Assembly (NCBI RefSeq): GCF_024213555.1 | Contig: NZ_JANAVO010000006.1 | Coordinates: forward strand, 217,894-281,893 | Direction: 5' to 3' | Length of the DNA: 64,000 nucleotides | From: Allokutzneria sp. A3M-2-11 16 | Lineage (GTDB): Bacteria; Actinomycetota; Actinomycetes; Mycobacteriales; Pseudonocardiaceae | In this document: in pieces, positions 57,708-64,000 of the stretch | How the letters are laid out: every line of letters starts with the position of its first letter | Position numbering within the stretch: position 1 is the stretch's first letter | The notes under the pieces: model-generated | Told to the model about the DNA's origin: nothing | Database searches by the model: none | Seen by the model: the letters and a program-made list of their open reading frames with translations, nothing else | Translations under genes and position numbers: made by a program

Positions 57708-59759
57708 GTGGACGGCGTGGCGAACTCGATCGGTGGTGACGTGCACGGGACCGCGGTCCAGATCGGGCATGTCGGGGTGCTGAACCAGATCGTGCGGCAG
57801 GAACCGGAAGCCTGGGTACCGCCCCGCGCGCTGGCCCCGCCGCACCCGGAGTTCGTGAACCGGATCAAACCGCGCCAGGAGATGGTGCGGGAGCTCGCCG
57901 CGGCCAGGGACGAGCAGCGCCTCGCCCGGCTCCTCGTGCACGGCCAGCACGGGTATGGGCGGCTGGAGCTGATCAACAAGCTGTTCGACGAGGTCAAGGC
58001 GGACTTCCCGGACGGGACGATCCTGGTCGAGTACGGCGGTGCGACCGCGGACGGCATCGGTGGTGCCGACGACGCACTGCGCACCGCGCTGGTCCTCTGC
58101 CGGGTTCCTGTCGCCGACATCCCGGTTCGCTTGGCGGAGAAGCAGAATCTCCTCCGGACGACGCTCGCCGACCGGCGCGTGCTGATCGTCCTCCGCGACG
58201 TCACCACGCCCGCCCAGGTCCAGCCGTTCATCGTGGCGTCGCCGGGCTCCGCGCTGGTCGTCCTCAGCGTCCGGCGCCTGGGCGCGCTGCTGAACGACGG
58301 GTTCCGGCCGATCGCGCTCAGCGGACTGGACTCCGGCCACGACGTCGAGCTGTTCCGGAAGCTCGTGCACGGCCTGCCCATCGCGATGGACGAGCCCGGA
58401 GTGCGGGCCTGCGGCGGATCGCCCCTGCTCATCCACCTCCTCGCCGCGCAGGTCAACGACCGTCCACATCGGGCGAACCGGCTCATGAAGCGGTTCGCGG
58501 AACTGGGACCGCCCGCGTTGGACACCGACGCCACGGCCCAGATGCGCAGTCGGCTGGACACCCTGTGCTCGGCACTGCCACCGCGTGCATTGGTCGCTTA
58601 CCAGAAGCTCGGTCTGCACCCGGGAGCCAGGTTCACCGCCGAAGCCGCTCGCGCGGTGTTCGGACTGTCCGAAGAGGACACTGAAGACGTCCTGGACTCG
58701 TTGGCCCACTTCAGCCTCGTCCGCGCCGACGAGACGAGCTACCGGTTCGACTTGATGGTGCTCTGGCACGCACGTGCGCGCGCATCCCGGGAACTGGCCG
58801 ACAGCGAGGAGGTCGCGCGGCGAATCGTCGAGTACTACCTGGATTTCACGGTGGAACGCGACGCCCGGTTGTCCGCGCGCCCACGGATCGGCCCGCGCTA
58901 CCGCGGGAAAGTCCAGCTCGCCGGTCCGGAGGAACGCAAGGCTCTGCTGGAGGAGTTGGAGGACAGCCGGGAAACGCTGCTCGGCGCGGTCCTGCTGGCG
59001 GAGAAGCACGGGCTGAACGACCTGGTGTGGCAGTTCTGCGAGGCGTTGTGGGGTCTCTACCACCTGCATGGGCACTACGAGGACTGGCGGCGTACTCACG
59101 AACTCGGCTTGGTCGCGGCCTCGGAGCCGATCGTGGTCATGCGGATGGCGTCGCAACTCGGCTCCGCGTACTTCGCACTCGGTGATCTCGGCCGGGCGGA
59201 GAAGCTCTTCGCGGCGTCTTTCGAGGCGGCCAGGCAGGTTCCCGGTCCCGAAGGGCGCACCGGAGAGCAGAGCGCGCTCGAATGGCGCGGCAAGATCTGC
59301 TTCCGGCTCGGGCGATATGACGAGGCCCTGAGCTTCTACGACGACTCGGCGGCCGCCGCTCGGCTCGCGCCGCAGGACGAGCAGCCTCGGATGGTCGCGC
59401 TGCTTGAGCTGCAACGGGCGCGATTGCGCCTGAAGCAGGATCGGTTCGCGGCTGCGCTACAGCACGCCGAGAAAGCGGGGGAGTTCTTCGGCGGCAAGGG
59501 GGAGTCGGACAACAAGGCGAAGGTGTTGCTCGTGCGCGGCAAGGCTTTCGCGGGACTACGCAGGGACGAAGAGGCCATGGGCGTGCTGCTCGCGGCGTTG
59601 GGGATCTTCCGGGAGGAGGGGTCCAAGCGCAGTCAGCTCGATGTCGTCGGACCGCTCAGGGAGGTCGCTGAACGATTGGGGCGTCAGGACGTCGTCGAGG
59701 GCTGCGACAAGGCGTCGCACAGGTTCAGCCTGGAGCTCGGCCTGGCGTCGTCAGGCTGA
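57708..59759 (+). CDS. STAND/NB-ARC-like TPR protein with degenerate nucleotide-binding motifs
   Basis: A 683-residue protein. It begins with NSIGGDVHGTAVQIGHV, the leader typical of actinobacterial STAND (AfsR-like NB-ARC plus TPR) proteins. An NB-ARC-shaped region follows, but the P-loop reads HGQHGYGRLE (about 78-87), lacking GK[ST], and the Walker B equivalent VLIVLRDVTT has Arg for the first Asp. The second half has TPR repeats (FALGDLGRAEKLFAASFEA, FRLGRYDEALSFYDDSAAA, LKQDRFAAALQHAEKA). GTG 57708 is chosen because the leader motif follows at once; GTG 57717 is possible. It likely serves as a scaffold or non-hydrolytic sensor. It overlaps the convergent downstream gene by 35 bases. Confidence 0.8.
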   Translation: MDGVANSIGGDVHGTAVQIGHVGVLNQIVRQEPEAWVPPRALAPPHPEFVNRIKPRQEMVRELAAARDEQRLARLLVHGQHGYGRLELINKLFDEVKADFPDGTILVEYGGATADGIGGADDALRTALVLCRVPVADIPVRLAEKQNLLRTTLADRRVLIVLRDVTTPAQVQPFIVASPGSALVVLSVRRLGALLNDGFRPIALSGLDSGHDVELFRKLVHGLPIAMDEPGVRACGGSPLLIHLLAAQVNDRPHRANRLMKRFAELGPPALDTDATAQMRSRLDTLCSALPPRALVAYQKLGLHPGARFTAEAARAVFGLSEEDTEDVLDSLAHFSLVRADETSYRFDLMVLWHARARASRELADSEEVARRIVEYYLDFTVERDARLSARPRIGPRYRGKVQLAGPEERKALLEELEDSRETLLGAVLLAEKHGLNDLVWQFCEALWGLYHLHGHYEDWRRTHELGLVAASEPIVVMRMASQLGSAYFALGDLGRAEKLFAASFEAARQVPGPEGRTGEQSALEWRGKICFRLGRYDEALSFYDDSAAAARLAPQDEQPRMVALLELQRARLRLKQDRFAAALQHAEKAGEFFGGKGESDNKAKVLLVRGKAFAGLRRDEEAMGVLLAALGIFREEGSKRSQLDVVGPLREVAERLGRQDVVEGCDKASHRFSLELGLASSG

Positions 59760-61260
59760 GGTAGAGCTCCGACGCGTACCTCAAAGGGTCTTCTCCTTCG
59801 TAGGAGAACACCTGTCCATCACGCAGGCGGACCTCGCAGTGGTCGCGGTCGATCACCGCGACGAGTCGGCAGGGCAGGTCGTCGAACAGGGTCTCGGCCT
59901 GCGCTTCGTCGTGGCAGAACACGATGTCGGCCGCTGAACGCAGCGCACGATCCGGATGATCGGCGTGCACGACCAGGTGCGGATCGTCGAGCACCGGCTC
60001 GGCGAGGAGCCTGCCGGGGAACACGTCCGCCGGGTAGCGCGTCAGGTCGGCCGTCACCAGGTGCGCCGTCATTTCGTCCTTTGTGGACGGTTGGAGCCGG
60101 AGCGGCGGCACCTGCACGCCGCGCTTCGGCTCGGACAAGCCGAGCAGGCCGTACGCGCACGCGCGGAGGCGGGCGGCTGCCTCGTCCGGATACGAGCTGA
60201 TCAGGTCGGCCGCCTTGTGGAGTTCTCCGGGGACGAAGCCGGACAACGCTTCCTCGACCTGGGCGCGCAGAGAACGGTTCGGGTCCAGCCGGGCGGCGCT
60301 CGTGCCGAGAGCGTCCACACAGGACCCCGACGCGACGTCGTCCTCCGGGAACGCGGCCAGCACAACGGGAAGGTCGAGGGCTGACCCGTAGGCGGTCGTG
60401 GCGCCGATGTCACCGATCACCATGTCCGCCGCGATCAGCGCCGCGCCCCAACCCTCCAGCGGCGGGACCAACGTCAGCCCGGCGCGGAGGCAGTCCGCCA
60501 ACCACAGGCGGACCTGGTGCGGGCCATGACCGAACCAGACGTGCGGGTGCAGGATCGCGGCGACGCGGTAGGAATCGACCGGCAGCTCCGCGAGCAGCTG
60601 GCGGAACAGGTCCGGCCACGCTCCGAACAGCGACCGGGACGACCACGTGGAGGAGACCACGACGAGCCGCTGATTCGCTTTCACACCAAGGGTTGCGCGG
60701 TATCGCGAGCGCAGTGGGCGACTGGCGCGGATGCGGTCGAGGGTCGGGTCCCCCGCGACGACCGCGACCGGAACCGCCTGGGGGACGGCGACCGCGAGGC
60801 GGTCCAGCTGTTCGGTGTGGGAGAGCACCAGCGCTCGGGCGACGACTCGTCCGTCGCGCAGCAACGACGGTTCGGACAGGCCGTAGGTGTGCTTGCCGTC
60901 CACGTTCTTCGAGTACCCGACACCATGCGAGACGATCATGATCGGCGCTTGGAGCTGGTGCAGGTCCCCGCTGTGGTTGGCGGTGATCGCCAGGGCGAAG
61001 GCGGTGCCGAGCGCCTGCTCCCACGGCACTTCGAGGACTCCCAGCTCCGCGAAGCACTCCCGCACGCCACCGGTGATCGCCGAGGCGTCCGGGCAGGTGA
61101 ACACCAGCTGCACGCGCAGGTCGGAGTCGAACAGGGGGACCAGGTCCAGCAGCCGGTTCGCCGAGGTCACGGTGTTCACCAGGAACAGGACCTTGTGGGT
61201 GTCGGGCAGGGTGGACCACCGCCGGGCCTCCGCCCCGATCGGGCTCCTGACCCAGCTCAC
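59725..61260 (-). CDS. GT-B-like protein resembling CDP-glycerol phosphotransferases
   Basis: A 511-residue protein with KVLFLVNTVTSANRLLDLVPL at the N-terminus, HGVGYSKNVDGKHTYG in the middle (similar to the HG/K motif of CDP-glycerol glycerophosphotransferases), a second Rossmann-like half with LVVVSSTW and HPHVW, and ADMVIGDIGATTAYGSALDLP resembling the donor-site segment. A C-terminal extension of about 120 residues is not recognised. GTG at 61258-61260 is preceded by AAGGTG at proper spacing; upstream in-frame codons are rejected. It converges on and overlaps the STAND-like gene. The exact reaction is unknown. Confidence 0.55.
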   Translation of the reverse strand: MSWVRSPIGAEARRWSTLPDTHKVLFLVNTVTSANRLLDLVPLFDSDLRVQLVFTCPDASAITGGVRECFAELGVLEVPWEQALGTAFALAITANHSGDLHQLQAPIMIVSHGVGYSKNVDGKHTYGLSEPSLLRDGRVVARALVLSHTEQLDRLAVAVPQAVPVAVVAGDPTLDRIRASRPLRSRYRATLGVKANQRLVVVSSTWSSRSLFGAWPDLFRQLLAELPVDSYRVAAILHPHVWFGHGPHQVRLWLADCLRAGLTLVPPLEGWGAALIAADMVIGDIGATTAYGSALDLPVVLAAFPEDDVASGSCVDALGTSAARLDPNRSLRAQVEEALSGFVPGELHKAADLISSYPDEAAARLRACAYGLLGLSEPKRGVQVPPLRLQPSTKDEMTAHLVTADLTRYPADVFPGRLLAEPVLDDPHLVVHADHPDRALRSAADIVFCHDEAQAETLFDDLPCRLVAVIDRDHCEVRLRDGQVFSYEGEDPLRYASELYLSLTTPGRAPG

Positions 61261-61379
61261 GGTGATCACCTTAGCGGGAACCGGTCGTCGAGGTGCGCCG
61301 CGATGGCCGATTAGCGCCGGACTTTCCCGTTGCCGCGGAACAACATTGGGTGTCCCAGCAAGCAACGAGAAGGACAGTC

Positions 61380-62186
61380 ATGGATCTGAAGCTGGACGGC
61401 TTGGTCGCCGTCGTCACCGGCGCGTCGAAGGGCGTCGGCCTCGCGGTCACCAGGACGCTGCTCGCGGAGGGCGCCAAGGTGGTGGCGGTGTCCAGGAAGA
61501 GCAGCCCGGAACTGGACGAGCTGACCGGGCCCGGCCTGCTGCACGTGCCCGCCGACCTGATGGACCCGGAGGCACCGGCCCACGTGGTCGCGGAAGCCGT
61601 CCGGGTCCACGGCCGGGTGGACGTGCTGGTGAACAACGCCGGTGGGGCCCCGCCCGGGGTGACGCTGCCGCGCTCGTCGTTCCTGGGGGCCTCCGACGCG
61701 GACTGGCTGGCGACGTTCGAGTTCAACCTGTTCTCGGCGGTGCGGGCGATCCGCGCGGTGATCCCGGTGATGCTGGAGCGCGGCGGCGGTGCGATCGTCA
61801 ACGTCTCGTCGGGCAACGCGCGGCAGCCGTCACCGATGAACGCCGACTACGGCGCGGCGAAGGCGGGGATGAACAACGTCACCAAGGTCGTGTCCGAGGA
61901 GTTCGCCCCGCAGGGCATCAGGGTCAACACCGTCTCGCCGGGCCCGGTGCGGACCGCGTGGTGGACCGACGAGGGCGGCGCCGCCGACACGATCGCCGGT
62001 ATGACCGGCAGCGATCGCGACACGGTGATGGACAGCCTCGCGCCGGAGATGATGAGCCTGAGCACCGGCAGGCTCGCCGACCCGCAGGAGGTCGCGGACG
62101 CGGTGGCGCTGCTGGCCTCCCCGCGCTCGGCGAACACCACCGGGGCGGAGTTCGCGGTGGACTCCGGGTTCCTCAAGGGGCTGTGA
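61380..62186 (+). CDS. SDR-family oxidoreductase
   Basis: A 268-residue classical short-chain dehydrogenase: TGASKGVG cofactor loop (13-20), NNAGG, catalytic Ser in NVSSGNARQ, YGAAK Tyr-Lys pair and SPGPVRTAWW. ATG at 61380 follows GAGAAGGAC. It probably reduces a carbonyl or oxidises an alcohol with NAD(P)H; the substrate is unknown. The 3' end overlaps the STAS remnant on the other strand by 14 bases. Confidence 0.92.
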   Translation: MDLKLDGLVAVVTGASKGVGLAVTRTLLAEGAKVVAVSRKSSPELDELTGPGLLHVPADLMDPEAPAHVVAEAVRVHGRVDVLVNNAGGAPPGVTLPRSSFLGASDADWLATFEFNLFSAVRAIRAVIPVMLERGGGAIVNVSSGNARQPSPMNADYGAAKAGMNNVTKVVSEEFAPQGIRVNTVSPGPVRTAWWTDEGGAADTIAGMTGSDRDTVMDSLAPEMMSLSTGRLADPQEVADAVALLASPRSANTTGAEFAVDSGFLKGL

Positions 62187-62394
62187 CAGCAGGGGCTGTG
62201 ACGGCGAGCTCCGCGTCCAGCCCGGTCACCCGCAGCCGCCGCTGGATCAGCACCAGGCCCCACAGCGCGGTCGGCGGCCTCGTCGAGGGCTTCGGTGAAG
62301 GTGTCGCGGGTCGCCAGGTCCACCGGGCCGGAGAGGGCGACCACCAGCGGTCGTCCTCGGCGCGGGCGGTGACGGTGAGCTGGTCGGCTGACAC
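62173..62394 (-). pseudogene. Remnant of a STAS-domain (anti-sigma factor antagonist) gene
   Basis: Reading the minus strand from GTG at 62394: VSADQLTVTARAEDDR in one frame, then, one base missing, VVALSGPVDLATRDTFTEAL in another. The original frame resumes with LVLIQRRLRVTGLDAELAV up to TGA at 62173. These are the first and last parts of a STAS anti-sigma antagonist. The centre, including the phosphorylatable Ser segment, is gone, and at least two frameshifts are needed, so it is not functional. Confidence 0.6.
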
Positions 62395-62579
62395 TCGGTG
62401 GTGCTCGCTTCCCGGAGAACGGACGCGCCGGTGCCCACCCTCCACAAAGGACGGTGGGCACCGGGTGGCTGAACGCCTACCGCCATGATCCGGATCGCCC
62501 GGCCCGATCGCCGTCGCGGGACCGGCGACCACCCGAAGGTGTGGCCCTGTGCGAGCGGGGCGCAGTACCATCACCGGCG

Positions 62580-63146
62580 ATGATCACGCAGCTGTCCGCC
62601 GTCACCGGCCAGAAGGTCCGGCTCCGCGAGGTCGCTCCCGCGGACGGGCACACTCTGCGCGGGTTCGACCGGGACGCGACGCGGGTCGGCGGCTACCGGC
62701 ACTGGGCGGCGCACCGGGCGGACTCCGGGGGCGAGGACGTCCAGTTCGCGATCGAGACGCTGCGCAGCCGGATGCTGGTCGGGTCGATGTGGACCATCCG
62801 GGCCGGTGACCGGTTCAGCTACGGCATCGGGATCGGCGCGCAGCACCGGCGCTGCGGTTACGCCGGTGACGCGATCACGGCGCTGCTCGGGTTCATGTTC
62901 GAGCACCGCGGCTACGACTCGTGCGAGGTCAGCATCCACGGCGGCAACGTGGCGTCGCTGTCGCTGCACGGCGTCCTGGGTTTCCGCGAGGAGGGCCGCC
63001 AGCGCGACACCGAGGTGCTGCGCGGGCGGATCAACTACCTCGTGCTGATGCGGATCACCGCGGCGGAGTTCTCCGCGCCCAGGACCACCTCGGGGCGCGG
63101 GCGGCACTGGCGGCCACGCCGCGGGCGGCACTGGCAGGCGGGCTGA
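62580..63146 (+). CDS. GNAT-family N-acetyltransferase (RimJ/RimL type)
   Basis: A 188-residue protein. It has the RimL-like N-terminus VRLREVAPADG, the acetyl-CoA loop GIGIGAQHRRCGYAGDAI and the late NVASLSLHGVLGFREEGRQR, which together mark a GNAT. ATG at 62580 gives the usual N-terminus; the open frame upstream is poorly biased. The C-terminal about 25 residues are Arg-rich (RGRHWRPRRGRHWQAG, with an RGRHW duplication). Substrate unknown. It ends 2 bases before the convergent SDR gene. Confidence 0.88.
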   Translation: MITQLSAVTGQKVRLREVAPADGHTLRGFDRDATRVGGYRHWAAHRADSGGEDVQFAIETLRSRMLVGSMWTIRAGDRFSYGIGIGAQHRRCGYAGDAITALLGFMFEHRGYDSCEVSIHGGNVASLSLHGVLGFREEGRQRDTEVLRGRINYLVLMRITAAEFSAPRTTSGRGRHWRPRRGRHWQAG

Positions 63147-63148
63147 GC

Positions 63149-63850
63149 TCAGCTGCCTGGGAACGTCGGCGGCAGCCCGGCGACGATGCGCCGGGTCCGG
63201 TCCACCACGGCGGCGTGCCACTCCTCGGGGACCACGGCGAAGACGCCGTCGTCGATCGCCTTCAGCGTTTCGGCGGCGACGTCGGCCGGGGCGACCCCCT
63301 CCGCCGACATGCCGGTCGCGACCAGCGCGGGGCAGATCATGCTCACCCGCACCGGGGTGTCGGCCAGCGCCAGCGCGGCGTGCTGGACGAGCGCGACGAC
63401 CGCGTGCTTCGACGGCCCGTAGGCGCCGCCCGCCGGGAAGACGGTGAGCCCCGCCAACGACGCGGTGACGAGCACGTGGGCCGGTTCCCCCGCTGCGAGC
63501 AGCCGCGGCACGAACGCGCGGAGCCCGTTGACGACACCGCTGACGTTGACGGAGAACACGCGGTCCCAGTCGTCGGCGGGAACCTCCCAGGGCGCGCCGA
63601 CCGCGGACCCGACGATCCCGGCGTTGAGGCAGATCAGACGCGCCCGCAGGGCCTGCTCGGCGAGCGCGGTCATCGCGGCCGGGTCGGTGACGTCAGCGAC
63701 CACGCCGGTCGCGCCGAGCCGGTCGGTCGCCACCGCGAGCGCGTCGGCGTTGACATCGGCCAGCACGAGTGGGGTTCCCTTGGCGTGCAGGGCTTCGGCC
63801 AGCGCCAGGCCGATCCCGCCCGCCGCCCCGGTGATCACTGCGGTTGTCAT
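63149..63850 (-). CDS. SDR-family oxidoreductase
   Basis: A 233-residue classical SDR: TGAAGGIG (7-14), LNAGIVG, Ser in TASLAG, YGPSK Tyr-Lys pair and ICPALVATGM. ATG at 63848-63850. It resembles short-chain dehydrogenases of unknown or lipid-related substrate. It is not obviously linked to the polyketide cluster. Confidence 0.92.
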   Translation of the reverse strand: MTTAVITGAAGGIGLALAEALHAKGTPLVLADVNADALAVATDRLGATGVVADVTDPAAMTALAEQALRARLICLNAGIVGSAVGAPWEVPADDWDRVFSVNVSGVVNGLRAFVPRLLAAGEPAHVLVTASLAGLTVFPAGGAYGPSKHAVVALVQHAALALADTPVRVSMICPALVATGMSAEGVAPADVAAETLKAIDDGVFAVVPEEWHAAVVDRTRRIVAGLPPTFPGS

Positions 63851-63942
63851 CCGGCCAGCCTAAGCCGTGTCCCGCACGGAGCCCCCACCGATCGTGACAC
63901 CCCCCGTCCTCTCCCGAAAAACTCATCCGCGCAGCCCAAAAT

Positions 63943-63969
63943 CCCGTTTCGTACTCAAAACGGGTTTTT
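63943..63969. terminator. Intrinsic-type terminator CCCGTTT / AAACGGG followed by TTTTT
   Basis: Stem arms at 63943-63949 and 63958-63964 with an 8-base loop and five T residues at 63965-63969. A further 17-base arm at 63984-64000 pairs with 63948-63964 with one mismatch, giving an alternative longer hairpin. Probably ends transcription relative to genes beyond the window. Confidence 0.6.
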
Positions 63970-64000
63970 GGAGCGCTCTTTTTCCCGTTATGAGTACGAA

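Noticed and set aside
1..64000. CRISPR array, rRNA or riboswitch
   Set aside because: No regularly spaced direct repeats, no rRNA-like sequence and no recognisable riboswitch core were seen on either strand.

Overview
The window is very GC-rich actinomycete DNA, with GTG and even TTG starts, head-to-tail 4-base stop/start overlaps and very long coding runs. Giant modular type I polyketide synthases (PKS), a PAS-LuxR regulator and a DUF222/HNH (13E12-type) gene suggest a member of the Pseudonocardiaceae, but the species cannot be named from this window.

Bases 1-31424 hold the 3' part of a modular PKS locus: a 5'-truncated synthase followed by two complete ones, all on the + strand. Read in order the modules are: KR-ACP (partial); KS-AT(malonyl)-DH-KR-ACP; KS-AT(malonyl)-DH-KR-ACP; two fully reducing methylmalonyl modules (KS-AT-DH-ER-KR-ACP); KS-AT(malonyl)-DH-KR-ACP; and a last KS-AT(malonyl)-degenerate KR-ACP. 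If the modules act colinearly, the chain end would be a diene, two CH2-CH(CH3) units, one alkene and an unreduced beta-keto thioester. The last protein has neither a thioesterase nor a C-terminal docking domain, so release must use another enzyme.

Bases 31497-36459 carry likely tailoring genes: a PhyH-type Fe(II)/2-oxoglutarate oxygenase (- strand), a P450, a membrane acyltransferase and a GT1 glycosyltransferase. Next comes a DUF222/HNH cassette bounded by 134-base inverted repeats, and then a divergent MarR / VOC dioxygenase / esterase set resembling mhqR-mhqO-mhqD, known for quinone detoxification.

Bases 40992-49404 encode three successive LAL (large ATP-binding LuxR) regulators in one operon. 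Bases 50232-54922 hold a second tight operon: a PAS-LuxR regulator, a LuxI/FeeM-like GNAT acyltransferase starting directly at the regulator's stop codon, a P450, a histidine kinase with an unusual C-terminal extracytoplasmic tail, and its response regulator. I regard this possible signal-synthase/modification/sensing operon as the most interesting content of the window. Palindromes resembling PAS-LuxR operators lie upstream of this operon, upstream of the LAL operon and between the PhyH and P450 genes.

From about 55 kb the content looks non-biosynthetic: a PAP2 phosphatase, a membrane protein with a coupled MarR regulator, an M29-like protein, a STAND-like TPR protein with a degenerate P-loop, a CDP-glycerol-phosphotransferase-like protein, two SDRs, a GNAT and the remnant of a STAS-domain gene. 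A dispersed palindromic repeat (arms GTCTTCAAGTAC) occurs at 49.5 kb and 55.0 kb, on both sides of the signalling operon.
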